A stretch of 64,000 nucleotides of DNA from Dreissena polymorpha (taxonomy: Eukaryota; Mollusca; Bivalvia; Myida; Dreissenidae). Under the pieces are notes generated by a model. It was not told the origin of the DNA. It worked only from the letters and a program-made list of their open reading frames with translations, and did not search any database. Where the stretch lies: positions 16,211,522 through 16,275,521 of the forward strand of contig NC_068366.1 in the NCBI RefSeq assembly GCF_020536995.1, written 5' to 3'. A program made the position numbers and the translations under genes. This document shows, piece after piece, positions 11,546 to 22,925 of this stretch (its first letter is position 1; every line of letters begins with the position of its first letter).

Positions 11546-11940
11546 GGTAGCCAATTTAACAATACGATTAAGCTTTTCAAAACATAAGTTTGCATATCTC
11601 ATATCTTCTGAATATTTTTTTTGTTGTAGTTTGATATAAATGATTTTAACTGACTTAAACATGTTACATTTTTTTATTGAACTTGACGCCTTATTGTTCC
11701 GTTAAAGTTGGGAACGAGTGCGAACTTCAATGAAGATCAAATACAAGGTTGTCCTTATATTTTGAAAGAAGTGTATACATATCGGTTAAAAAATTATTCT
11801 ATTACTATATAAATTATTTCACAGACAGATGCACATTTATGTTCTCGGCGCTAAACAATACGTTCATAATTTACTAAAGTTAAGTTAAGTTATTTTCGCC
11901 AACAGTCTTTTAATACTATCAGCATTTTTATTTATTGCAG
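11546..11940. other. 5' flank or first intron of galactosyltransferase copy 2
   Basis: AT-rich; no repeat recognised. It ends in a clear polypyrimidine acceptor (tttttatttattgcag), so an untranslated first exon probably lies upstream; I could not locate it. Confidence 0.4.
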
Positions 11941-12172
11941 GTACATATAATGCGCAGTGTCATCAAGATGATTATTGTGTTAGTGGTACTGCTCGTCGCC
12001 TTTCAGTACCTCTTGTCCGCTCTCTTTTTGATATCGCGTCAGTTTGTTGATCTCAGCATTATGCACACGTCCCTAGAACACGTGATGAATGCGCCGATGC
12101 TTGGAAACATAACTATACGTCATGCGACGCCTGAAACTCAAGAGCTGTGTCCGTCGATACCACCAAAATTGC
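11941..12172 (+). CDS. beta-1,4-galactosyltransferase copy 2, exon with start codon and membrane anchor
   Basis: Coding starts at the ATG at 11950 (MRSVIKMIIVLV). An in-frame upstream TTG is not needed, because an acceptor lies at 11940. Residues 7-28 form one hydrophobic segment, giving a short cytosolic tail and a lumenal domain: a type II Golgi protein. NITIRH holds an N-glycosylation site. The exon ends ...ELCPSIPPKL|, the family's usual CP-x2-PP-x-L before the catalytic domain, at donor C|gtatgt in phase 1. With the five exons that follow, the predicted protein is 355 residues, normal for the family. Frames running past 12172 are intron read-through. Confidence 0.88.
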
Positions 12173-13047
12173 GTATGTTTGTTTATAACAGCTTCCAAAT
12201 ACTTGACACAGTACCTGTTAAACAAAAAAAAAACGGTTTTAAACTACTATTCAGAATTCTATGTTTTGGGAATGAGAAAGAACATAGCTTTCGCTTTGTC
12301 CATCCGTATTAGCATGTCTTCTTTTAACAATTGTACTCTTATGTCCGTCTGTACGTCCCTCCGTCATTTCTTTGAAAATATCTAACTAATTAATTTCAAA
12401 ATCGGATAACTAACCGTCGTTTCGTGATACATAAACTTATGACTGTGTGAATTTTATTTTGAGATCCGTCTGTGTCTGAGCCCTCATCATATGAGAACCT
12501 GTAAATAGTCACGACAGTCCTTTTTGCTTACTTTCCGGGCGCACGCACGTTAGGCGTGAACTTTAGCTGTGTGTGTGTGTGTGGGGGGGGGGGGGTCATA
12601 CAATGGAAGTTAATAATCTAAAATGAAATTTTGCGCATCGGGTCCTATTATTCATTGTGTATTAAAAGCTTTTCTTTAATATGAACCTGATAGTGACACC
12701 GAATGAATCAGGTTCTAGTGGAAAAGGTCGATGCAGCAATGAGATGTCAAAACGCATCGAGGGGCATCCATCAGTTTTAAAGATGTTATTGTTTTGATTG
12801 TAAAGCTATCCGAAATAATTAAAAGGATCTGATTTATATGAAGTAATTTAAGTACGGTCTGTCTGGTTAATTGCTTTGATTTTTTAATTATTACATAATT
12901 AATAATTTGCAAATAATGTGAAGTCTTATACGCTGGCTGACTCGGATGAGGATGTATGGAAAAGCAGCTTAAATTCAAGTTTACTAGGCGGGAAAATGGG
13001 AAATTATCCAACTGATTTGGTGTAAAACGGACATTTTTATATTATAG
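12173..13047. other. intron 1 of galactosyltransferase copy 2
   Basis: Contains a short (GT)n then poly-G tract at 12570-12595 and no recognisable element. It ends in acceptor 'tttttatattatag'. Confidence 0.6.
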
Positions 13048-13280
13048 AAGGTCGCATTAGCATTAACATGAGCGTACTATCATGGGCGTCGTTGGAGCAA
13101 ACATTAACATACCTCGAAATAGGCGGTCATTTTCGACCAGCAGGATGCGTCGCGCGCACCAAGGTCGCCATCGTGGTCCCCTACCGGAACAGAGAAGTAC
13201 ACCTTAAAATATTCCTGAACACCATACACCCATTTCTTCAAAAGCAACAGCTGGATTATGGAATGTTTGTCATAGAGATG
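13048..13280 (+). CDS. beta-1,4-galactosyltransferase copy 2, exon 2
   Basis: Residues 75-152 of the predicted protein. They contain GGHFRPAGC and VAIVVPYRNR (114-123), the nucleotide-sugar-binding start of the catalytic domain, then FLQKQQLDYGMFVIEM; all align with B4GALT1 (VAIIIPFRNR, LQRQQLDYGIYVI). Phase 1 in and phase 0 out; the donor is ATG|gtatgg. Confidence 0.9.
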
Positions 13281-13412
13281 GTATGGTGTCAAATCTAATT
13301 GCCTGAACTAATTTCGATTTTGTTATGAGAAAGCTTTTAGCACATTTAATCTATGTTTATGTTGTTAAACTAAAGTTTTACCAAACATGCCTACTAATCT
13401 CCTTTCATACAG

Positions 13413-13600
13413 GCTCCAAACATCACGTTCAACCGCGGACTTCTAATGAACATTGGCTACCAGGAGGCATTGAGGGACTATGACTATCAGTGCTTCATCT
13501 TTCACGATGTCGATCTCCTGCCTGAAGATGATCGCAACCTGTATTCGTGTGAACAGAGTCCCCGTCACATGTCTGTAGCTATTGATAAACACAATTACAC
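13413..13600 (+). CDS. beta-1,4-galactosyltransferase copy 2, exon 3
   Basis: Residues 153-215: APNITFNRGLLMNIGYQEAL, then DYDYQCFIFHDVDLLPEDDR. FNRG and the DVD metal-binding motif (184-186) are intact, as is SPRHMSVAIDK. The acceptor is tttcatacag and the donor AC|gtgagt, phase 2. Confidence 0.92.
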
Positions 13601-13899
13601 GTGAGTTACGCTGCTTTTGTTGTTTATCATCGAATCGAAACGACAAATAAATTAAAAACTCATTATAGAAAGTTTTCATGTGATCGGTGTTTCATGTTTA
13701 ATTGGTTTAGTCATGAGCATTGTATGTAATATATGTGATACACATGCTCATACCTGTTCTTATTCGGTCATATATATGTATAATATTCCAGTTCTAATAA
13801 ACCAATAAATAAACAATACGTCAAACCTTGCTGAATTGTACTTTGGTACGAGCAATTATCAGTTACGTCGGTCTGTAAAAACTTGAGAGTAACCAAATG

Positions 13900-14150
13900 A
13901 TTGAGCCTTGTTCTGAGAAAACTGGACCTAATGCATGTACGTACAGCGAAATCCTAGATTAGCCTGTGCAGTCCGCTTATGCAAATCTGGGACGACATTG
14001 TCTTCCTAAACTGAATGTTTGCTTAAAAGAGAAATCCTTAAAACGAAAATTACAATTAAAGCGAAAAGTGTCTTCCCTGATTAGCCTGTGCGGACTGCAT
14101 AGTCTAATCTGGAACGACACTTTACGCACATGCAGTAAACAAATAATTAC
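13900..14150. mobile_element. family C palindromic miniature element
   Basis: Inside intron 3 of galactosyltransferase copy 2. It begins 'gccttgttctgagaaaac' and 'taatgcatgtacg', has both inverted halves and ends 'cacatgcagtaaac' about 20 bp before the next acceptor. Confidence 0.85.
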
Positions 14151-14171
14151 TGGTATATTATTCAAACACAG

Positions 14172-14294
14172 ACTCCCATACGAAGCGTATTTTGGCGGTG
14201 TAAGTGCCATTTCCAGACGCCATTTCCAGAAAATAAACGGTTTCTCAAACGTATTCTTCGGTTGGGGAGGGGAAGATGATGACATGTACTTACG
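14172..14294 (+). CDS. beta-1,4-galactosyltransferase copy 2, exon 4 (catalytic)
   Basis: Residues 215-256: LPYEAYFGGVSAISRRHFQK, then FFGWGGEDDDMYL. It carries the WGGEDDD motif (246-252). The Tyr in AYFGG (221) aligns with Tyr289 of bovine B4GALT1, the residue known to favour UDP-Gal over UDP-GalNAc, so I expect a true galactosyltransferase. The donor is CG|gtagct, phase 2. Confidence 0.92.
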
Positions 14295-14547
14295 GTAGCT
14301 TATGTTTCTAATTTTTCCACATAATCAATCATTTCAAATTATTTTGTTATAATACACATATATTTGTTAACCTATTTGTTTGAGCTCGATTACATCGAAC
14401 GCCTAAGGCTCGTTGAATGCTTTAGAGTTCTTTCCCTGGGTAGAACCAGTACTTTGTTTCTTAGGAGGGATGTAAAGAACGCGTCGAGAGTAGGGATAAT
14501 ACCCTTGACCACCCGGTCGCATATCCGCTACGACAATGTGACCTCTA

Positions 14548-14777
14548 TTAACCCATTAATGCCTTATGGACTCTCCCATCCTTCTAAATTGGATCAATTT
14601 ATTTCCAAAATTAGGGATGTCAAGTGTATTTATTTCTATATTTGGAATATTTCTTACATAAATTTCCTTTAAGCAAACAGCGTAGACCCTGATGAGACGC
14701 CGCATCATGCGGCGTCTCATCTGGGTCTACGCTGTTTGCCAAGGCATTTTTTATAGACGCTAGGCATAAATGGGTTA
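14548..14777. mobile_element. family B TTAA miniature element, copy B2
   Basis: Complete copy in intron 4 of galactosyltransferase copy 2. It starts TTAACCCATTAATGCC and ends TAGGCATAAATGGGTTAA. The hairpin runs from GCAAACAGCGTAGACCC through GATGAGACGCCGC and back with a very small loop. Confidence 0.9.
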
Positions 14778-15028
14778 AGGAAATTATCTATTCAATTTTG
14801 AGGTTATTCCAACACCCATATTTTGAACATGTTATGTTCATAAATTGAAGAATATAATCTAACTAATGTATTTATTATACTTACAATTTGTGTAAGCTTA
14901 AGTGATTGCGTTAATGGTTTTTAAAACCGGTTCAAATTTGTCAGGAACAATTTATACTTCTTTTAACAGAATGATAACGAATGTACACCAAATATTGACA
15001 TCATTTTGGTGCGTTTGTGTTTCTTAAG

Positions 15029-15133
15029 AATTGTATACACCGGTCTGGATGTGACGCGGAACTCTGCAACAGTTGCAAGATATAAAATGCTTCGTCATGC
15101 AGAGGACAAGTTAAACGAGTTAAACGCCGTCAG
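15029..15133 (+). CDS. beta-1,4-galactosyltransferase copy 2, exon 5 with GC donor
   Basis: Residues 256-291: RIVYTGLDVTRNSATVARYK, then MLRHAEDKLNELNAVR. His279 is the expected metal ligand. The acceptor is 'gtttcttaag'. Phase and homology to copy 1 place the exon end at GTCAG|gcaagc. That is a GC rather than GT donor and fits the GC-AG consensus (AG|GCAAGT). Continuing the frame beyond this point leaves the family alignment. Confidence 0.85.
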
Positions 15134-15392
15134 GCAAGCATACTTTTATTTTAACCCTTTACCACTTCGATACGTTTTTGAAGCAACTTTAATTAAAGAC
15201 CTTTCTTACTAAATTCACATTTTAAAGGCGTCATTTCCAACCCTTAGATACTGATGAGCAGCTAACAGCATACAACCTGAACAGACTGTGTGTTACTCGC
15301 AGGCTGTTCTGGTTTTATGCTGTTAGCACAGAGCCATTTTCACTTTGTCTCTGAGTGGGAAAGGTTTAACACCGTCAGGCAAGCATACTTTT
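15123..15392. repeat. 25-bp direct repeats flanking a family D insertion
   Basis: The segments 15123-15147 and 15368-15392 match at 24 of 25 positions (core CCGTCAGGCAAGCATACTTT). They flank the family D element. The left copy contains the end of exon 5 and its GC donor, so the donor sequence is duplicated 245 bp downstream. Confidence 0.85.
15151..15369. mobile_element. family D TTAA miniature element, copy D2
   Basis: From TTAACCCTTTACCACTTCG to GTGGGAAAGGTTTAA, 219 bp, 17 bp downstream of the exon 5 donor. The internal inverted repeat is 'cagctaacagcat...aacctgaacag' against 'ctgttctggtttt...atgctgttag'. Confidence 0.78.
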
Positions 15393-15520
15393 CGGTTTAA
15401 CGCTAAGATCTATCGGTCTTATGGTATTAACGATATACGAGACATATGAACACATATGTTCTTCATATCAAATGAAAATAATGACCAAGTTTGATAACTC
15501 TAGCTGAACGTCTTTCAAAA

Positions 15521-15783
15521 TTAGCCTTGTTCTGAGAAATCTGGGATTAATGCTTGTGCGTAAAATGTCATCTCAGATTAGCCTGTGCAGTCCGCACAGG
15601 CTAATCATGGGCGACACTTTCCGCCTAAACCTGATTTTCGGTAAGGACGGACTTCCTTGAAACTTAAAATACCATAAACGCGGAAAGTGTCGTCCCTGAT
15701 TAGCCTGTGCGAACTTCACAGGCTAATCTGGGACGACACTTTACGCACAAGCATTAAGCCAAGTTTTCTCAGAACGAGGCTCA
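15521..15783. mobile_element. family C palindromic miniature element, best copy
   Basis: Begins 'agccttgttctgagaaatct', then 'tagcctgtgcagtccgcac' and 'aggctaatcatgggcgacac', and after a spacer repeats the block in inverse. It ends 'ttctcagaacgaggctc'. The outermost sequences are also inverted (agcc/t-ttctgagaa against ttctcagaa-gaggct). In intron 5 of galactosyltransferase copy 2. Confidence 0.88.
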
Positions 15784-16754
15784 AATTATAAGCTTTTCAT
15801 GCACACACAAAGAGAGCGACATTAAACATTGCACTTGTCTCTATGTCTGTACATGCTTCACAAAGTTTCAAATCTTAACGGTCTGAAGATGATCGTAGAA
15901 GAAGGAATTACGGTAGCATTGTGATCATTTTGTCTGGGCTTTTTCAATTATAGAATATGTAAGTACCAACAGTGTGTGCAATCAACTTCTTTTAACGGCT
16001 AGGTTGAAATTGCTAAAACTTTGACCCTTTTGCGTAGATGATAATAAAGGATGGAATTTTTACTGCAAAATAATGTTTCTTTGCCTGTTTTTATTTATTA
16101 AAGCTTTGATAGTCCCCACAAGTTTGTGTAGTCAAATCGTCCTTAACTTCTTGGCGGAATGACCTCGAACTTTCACAGTCGAATGACCTACACGTGTGTA
16201 TTATCGTAAAGAAATAAATGTTAGCTTCAACTATTTTGGCAGAATAATTTCCCTTATTCTTTTTCCATCATAGAATATATACAGGTAGTCCGAAACATTT
16301 TGTGCATAGACTCCTCTTATACTACCTGGCTGATGTAGCTCGAACTTAGTATGTAATATCGTCTAATGGGCCTTAATGTATAGGTGATTTATCATGAAAG
16401 GAATTTAGCTGCAACAATTTGTTTTGGAATTTTGGCCGTTTTCCAGTTATTACATGAGATTGCATATGGGCTTTTGTTGTTATGGTCAAGGTCATGGTTG
16501 ACATTTGAAATAAGCTTTCCACTAAACTCATTCTGGCGGTAAATAAAGATACCGTGTTCTCTGTTTAATTAGACATACTTTCCTTATATATTTAAAAAAT
16601 GCCTGAAGACGAAAGGTAAATGGAGCTTTCAACAAAAGCTTTGGTAATGCCACAATATAATTTTGCACCAACAATTTTGCAAATGGTAATCTTCACAAGT
16701 TTTACATTTAACATATATTTTAACATTTGGGTCGTTCTCTGCAAAAAAAAAAAA

Positions 16755-16870
16755 GAATTTAATGCGTGTGCGGTGAGTGTCGTCCCAGATTAGCCTGTGC
16801 AGTCCGCACAGGCTAATCAGGGACGAAACTTTCCGCACATGCATTAAACCCCTTTTTCACATAGCAAGGC
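16755..16870. mobile_element. family C miniature element, short copy
   Basis: One palindromic half only ('gtgtcgtcccagattagcct', 'cacaggctaatcagggac', 'cgcacatgcattaaac'), ending about 30 bp before the acceptor of the last galactosyltransferase exon. Confidence 0.8.
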
Positions 16871-16901
16871 CCATTTATATCCCACGGTTAACTTTTTTCA
16901 G

Positions 16902-17097
16902 ATTCCGTTTACTAAATACTGCCCGTAGAAGACGTTTGCAAGATGGCATTAGAAATGTCAAGTATACAGTCTTGAAGAAGGAGTATCGTCAATTATACAC
17001 GTGGATATTGACAAGTCCTCACACATCTGGTGCTATGTTTAGCGTCAATGGACGAGAAGGATTGCGGATGTCCCAAAGAAAAAACAAACATTTCTGA
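16902..17097 (+). CDS. beta-1,4-galactosyltransferase copy 2, terminal exon
   Basis: The acceptor is ttaacttttttcag; the split Arg codon joins exon 5. Residues 292-355: FRLLNTARRRRLQDGIRNVK, then YTVLKKEYRQLYTWILTS and a short basic tail ending RKNKHF. It is closely similar to the start of the copy 1 terminal exon but stops about 20 residues beyond the conserved end, the normal length. An AATAAA lies at 17155. The spliced length (1068 nt, 356 codons) stays in frame across all six exons. Confidence 0.92.
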
Positions 17098-17160
17098 TAT
17101 TGCAGAAAATATAGTCAGACAGTGTATAAAATGCCTTCAACGCCCATTAAATTGAATAAA

Positions 17161-19313
17161 AAAACAAAAGGTGTTTGAAAACGTTTTGGTAGTCTGTTCT
17201 TTTATTACACGTTTATGCAAATCTCCTGAAAGTATATACACTGTATTATTTATGTACACATAACGATTGTAATTTTCAAGTTTATGTATAATGTTGTATA
17301 ATTAGCGCATTAATTAAATATAATTCAACTGCATATTCATCATGACTTGAGTACTTAATGTCAATATTACAAAAACATGAAGCATTGGTAATTGTTTTAT
17401 TCTCATGACACGTGTATAAATCCAAACGTAACTCGAAAATTGTTTAACGGAAAGTTTTCATTCAATTGTACTGGTATTTTTTATGTTTAAATGAATATTG
17501 AGCTCAATTTTTTATATTATGATATGGTCTCAGTTAATGAATGGCATTATAAACAATGCATGACAAAGTTTAAGTAATTTTTCATTTGAATTTTTTGGCG
17601 TATATCTACTATGGGTTTTGTCATATTTTTTGAGACACTTATTTGTAGCGGAAATGTCGAATGCCACTAGAATCGTCATACTTCATATTTTATGGAACAC
17701 AATCTTATAATTGTTTAATGTATACCAAAAACTCTTTCATACGTTTGGATATAAAATTGACGAAATTGTGTGTATAAACAGTAAAAATAGAGTTAGACAT
17801 CTTATTTACATATATTGCATGTTATATTCATTCACATAAAGAAATATATCTACGCGTCATGTCTAACTATTAGTAATTTTCATGAATTATTGTGAAAAGG
17901 CTTACATGTAAATGGTAAAATTCTGCCATTGTTCAAATTAATATGACTATAACTTATGCGGATAAGGTTTAAAGTATAAACTTTTTATATAAAACAACAC
18001 ATAGACTTACTATACTCATGCATATTCATGAAGCAAATTAATTTATAGGTTCTTGACAAAAAATACATGTGTTAGTTTTGTTCCAAAGTTACGACTGAAT
18101 TATCTTTTTGATCGCGATTTTGCCAAAGGGGATAGCCGTTTTCGACGACGCGTACAAGGGGTCAAAGATGCATTTAAGCTTCCAACAAGATAAATATTGA
18201 TGCAAAGCATCAAAGGGCGTCGGGAATTTCAGTGTAAAAGGCACTCAATGAAGTTACATGGAACGATTTTTTTCTACTGTAAATATAAATATATTGGCCG
18301 ATTATTTTAAACAAAATAGAAAAAGATACTGGTATAACCATTATCTATGTTTTTTTTGTTATAACCCCCAAATAACCATTATATATGATGTTGTGTTATA
18401 ACCCTCAAATAACCATTATCTATGATTTTGTGTTGTAATAACCATTATCTATGATTTTGTGTTGTAACCGCCAAATATTTCATAGTTCATTTTATTTACA
18501 TTGGTTTCCTTTTTTACTGGCATTCGTGTGCAGTTTTCATTAATGGAACAAAACTGTGTAGGTTTTAAAAAGTCTGCTTCATCTTGTCAGCGTAATTTCA
18601 TACTTTTCTCAACTTCAAGGGGAGATGATTCTGAACTTATTCTTACGTTGCTCATTTACGATAGGGGTTGAGTACTCATTGATATGAAAACACTGTTAAA
18701 GTTTTACTGTGTTTACGAACCCCCCACCCTCTCACACATATATTTCATGGGCATAATAAAAAAAATATGGTTACAATAAAACAGCATATTTATTTAAACT
18801 AAAATGTCTACATCAAAACAAAAAGTTAACATAGAACACAAATAAAATAGTTTGATTCTACTGGGGATCGAACGCTGTTTAGTTTAAACGCTGGATAATG
18901 AGCGGGGTCCATACCACTGGCAAGATACGGGTCAGGCCTGTTGTAGTAAATGTAATAGGCACAAATGCAGTACTTATTTACACAAAAATATCACCACTAT
19001 GCAAGATCTTTTGAAAACAAAAATATATACATTGATCCGTAAAAAAACTTTTTCTCCCATAAGCGAAAAAAACCAAACGTATTAAATACTAGTCGCAGCA
19101 CTTCAGTGTGACGCCAATAATCAGCTGTTATTTTGAAAATAATTGTTTGCTGTTTGTTACTGACGTTTGAACTGGTGATGAACTGTGGGATAAATCTGCA
19201 TACAACTGCCATAAGAAAACTTAAAAATTATGAATTTAAATACTATTTACCTAACATCGTTTAAGTTTAGGTCTTTCGAATCGAACAATTAAGGCTCAAT
19301 TAAAAATAGTAAG
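17161..19313. other. AT-rich intergenic DNA
   Basis: No gene seen. Short direct repeats of 'aaccattatctatgatttt' with 'gtgttgtaa' occur at 18340-18475. A B-box-like 'cgttcgatcccc' on the minus strand at about 18861-18872 may be the remnant of a tRNA-derived SINE. Confidence 0.4.
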
Positions 19314-19331
19314 ATGAGTACTAACAGAAAG

Positions 19332-20516
19332 TGCAGAGAACATCTGGCCAGGTGTTGTACAGTGTTGGGCTGTACAGAAAGTACAGAGAACATCTGGCCA
19401 GGTGTTGTACAGTGTTGGGCTGTAGAGAAAGTACAGAGAACATCTGGCCAGGTGTTGTACAGTGTTGGGCTGTACAGAAAGTACAGAGAACATCTGGCCA
19501 GGTGTTGTACAGTGTTGGGCTGTACAGAAAGTACAGAGAACATCTGGCCAGGTGTTGTACAGTGTTGGGCTGTACAGAAAGTACAGAGAACAGCTGGCCA
19601 GGTGTTGTACAGTGTTGGGCTGTACAGAAAGTACAGAGAACATCTGGCCAGGTGTTGTACAGTGTTGGGCTGTCCAGAAAGTACAGAGAACATCTGGCCA
19701 GGTGTTGTACAGTGTTGGGCTGTACAGAAAGTACAGAGAACATCTGGCCAGGTGTTGTACAGTGTTGGGCTGTAGAAAAAGTACAGAGAACATCTGGCAA
19801 GGTGTTGTACAGTGTTGGGCTGTAGAGAAAGTACAGAGAACATCTGGCCAGGTGTTGTACAGTGTTGGGCTGTAGAGAAAGTACAGAGAACATCTGGCCA
19901 GGTGATGTACAGTGTTGGGCTGTACAGAAAGTACAAAGAACATCTGGCCAGGTGTTGTACAGTGTTGGGCTGTACAGAAAGTACAGAGAACATCTGGCCA
20001 GGTGTTGTACAGTGTTGGGCTGTACAGAAAGTACAATGAACATCTGGCCAGGTGTTGTACAGTGTTGGGCTGTAGAGAAAGTACAGAGAGCATCTGGCCA
20101 GGTGTTGTACAGTGTTGGGCTGTACAGAAAGTACAGAGAACATCTGGCCAGGTGTTGTACAGTGTTGGGCTGTACAGAAAGTACAGAGAGCATCTGGCCA
20201 GGTGTTGTACAGTGTTGGGCTGTACAGAAAGTACAGAGAACATCTGGCCAGGTGTTGTGTTGGGCTGTACAGAAAGTACAGAGAACATCTGACCAGGTGT
20301 TGTACAGTGTTGGGCTGTACAGAAAGTACAGAGAGCAGCTGGCCAGGTGTTGTACAGTGTTGGGCTGTACAGAAAGTACAGAGAACATCTGGCCAGGTGT
20401 TGTGCAGTGTTGGGCTGTACAGAAAGTACAGAGAACATCTGGCCAGGTGTTGTACAGTGTTGGGCTGTACAGAAAGTACAGAGAGCATCTGGCCAGGTGT
20501 TGTACAGTGTTGGGCT
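19332..20516. repeat. 50-bp minisatellite, about 24 units
   Basis: The unit contains 'agagaacatctggccaggtg' and 'ttgtacagtgttgggctgta'. Divergence is a few percent. Recurrent variants (tgtaGagaaa or tgtaCagaaa; gaGCatct) mark subtypes. One unit near 20254 is about 5 bp short. Long frames on both strands come from the repeat and have no start or domain of their own. Confidence 0.96.
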
Positions 20517-22189
20517 GAGTCTCGATTTGACCATAACCCCATTTGCCTGTTAGAGCATTTTTGGGTTTAAAATATTTTTCAATATTTAGAAAAAGTGAAG
20601 ACCCGGACCAACAAGGCTTTTACGCTGCTACGCCGCTGTTGATGGAAAACTCAACCTGGAATCACAAAATAAGTTTAGGGTCGCCACCTAAAAACAAATA
20701 TTTGGTCAGGTTAACGGAAGCAAACAACTTCAAGTAACGCACTTCAGAAATCCAAATTTGACAGTCATTTGAAGCGGAATACTCAAAGACCTATAAATAT
20801 ACATGTATATTAATAGGTCTTTGGAATACCTTAAATTTAGCAAGTACATAATCCGACAGTGATGTGAAAAATAACACATACCATTTTTCAGAATCCAACG
20901 CCAAAATTCAATCAAAGCGCTTAAGGCACTGTAGGTGTTCGCTGTTGTATAAGTTTTGAAGCAACTCAGTTTTAAAAATTATGTTATAGCTTTTTATATT
21001 GCAAGTTTTAAATGAACACTACCCATTCAAATTTATAAAGAGTGTGTCTTAAAGCACAGGTCCAGATGTGTTTTTTAAATCATTTATAAAAAATATCATT
21101 TAAGCTTCATTTTGCGAAAACAGGTCTTAATGCATATGCATTAATTGTCATCCTAGTACCAGAGACTCTCTTTAAACGAAAAACATTATACAATCAGAAA
21201 TGTCGTCCTTGATTAGCTTGTGTGCATTGCACAGGCTAATCAGTGTGCACAGGCCAATCGTATTTGACATGCATTAAGCCTCGTTTTCCCTGAAAGCAGC
21301 CAATATGTACAGATTTCAATGATAAACACTAGACTGGCCAATGTTGTCTTACAAGCTGTTAAACACTATAAGTCATATACACCCACTGCAGTGTACCAGT
21401 GGTGAACTATAAACAGGCAGATGCGGTGGTTATCTTTCCTAGCAGACGCTTCTAGCATTTGTCGTCTGCATAAGTTTACTGCAACAGGCAGTGGTTGTCT
21501 TTCCATAGCGTAGTTAATCAGTTAAGCTTAAAGCATTTTGAGAAGAAAATTTTAATAATATAATTATTGGTCGGTATAATTATCGGTAGTAACCGAAGCG
21601 CACTCGATTCGCGTTTTTATACTAAAATCGCATAAGTTTAAGATATAAGAACACTATTATTACAATTCAATGTAGAATAGTATTTTCTAAAGCTGAACTT
21701 AATTCAAATTAACAAGAAGGCCTTGTTGGATTACCCGAGTCATGGTTAGTAGAGAATATGTACGTTGATTGCCATATAAGTCTATGTAAACAATTTATAG
21801 ACCTATGTGTGCCTAATTTTGACACTGAACTATAATTTGTACACACCTAGTGCACGGCCACTATACGTTACATTATACCAAATATAACACCCCCGGACAT
21901 TGCCATATAAGAGAAATACATGTGTACATGTATTTTGCTTATAAACTTAATAGTATATCAACCATGGCGTGGTCAGTTTTTAAATCATAAAGTACGGAGG
22001 CAGTTGCTGTGCCACGTTTAGTTAAAATTTAGACTGTATGCAACAGTAAACAGGAGGCATATTACTTTAGATAATGATTGTTCTATTTGTCTGCATGTAT
22101 ATCCTGACCAATAATGCACCAAACTTCTAACTTGCTCACTTTAAAGTTTGTTTAGCATTGACTTAAAGTAAATGATAAAAGTATACCTC
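20517..22189. other. intergenic DNA
   Basis: Nothing recognised apart from a decayed family C copy at about 21110-21295 ('atgtcgtccttgattagctt', 'gcacaggctaatcag'). AT-rich with no convincing exon. Confidence 0.4.
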
Positions 22190-22925
22190 ACTTTGACCTT
22201 GACCCAACCGGACTTAACATTGACTCAATTCAGACTTAACCTGGACCCACTCCAGGCTAAACCATGACCCAATCCAGACTTTACCTTTACCAGATCAGAA
22301 CTTAACATTGACCCAATCCAGACTTAACACTTACCCAATCCAAACTAAGCCTTGACCAAATCCAGACTTAACATTGACCCAATTCAGATTTAACCTTGAC
22401 CCAGTTCAGAATTAACCTTGACCCAATCCAGATTTAACATTGCACCAATCCAGATTTAACCTTCACCCAATCCAGACTTAACATTGATCCAATCCAAACT
22501 TAAAATTAACCCAATCCAGACTTTACATTGATCTGATCCAGACTTAACCTTGACCAAATGCAAACTTAACATTGACACGATCCAGACTTTACATTGACCT
22601 GATCCAGACTTAACCTTGACCAAATGCAGACTTAAAATTGAATTGACCCAATCCAGACTTAATATTGACCAAAGCCAGATTTATCATGGTTCCGATCCTG
22701 ATTTAACATTTACCCAATCCAGACTTGACTTTGATTCAATGCAGACTTAACCATGACTCATTTCAGACTTAACATTGACCCAATCCAGACTTAACCTTGA
22801 CCAAATGTAGACTTGTTATTTACCCAATCCAGATTTAACATTGACCCGATCATGACCAAACCAGACTAAATTCAGACTTAACCATGACTCAATTGAGACT
22901 TATCCTGGACCCAATCTAGGCAAAT
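22190..22925. repeat. degenerate tandem array, about 21-22-bp unit
   Basis: Some thirty imperfect copies of a motif like 'gacttaacattgacccaatc' plus 'ca'. Spacing varies (about 20-26 bp) and single units are diverged, so the array is old. Confidence 0.85.

Noticed and set aside
12122-12385. Frame continuing past galactosyltransferase exon 1
   Set aside because: Family homology ends exactly at the donor at 12172; the rest is intron.
19289-20570. Long reading frames (up to 417 codons) on both strands
   Set aside because: They are produced by the 50-bp minisatellite, repeat the same peptide in all frames, and have no domain or gene structure.
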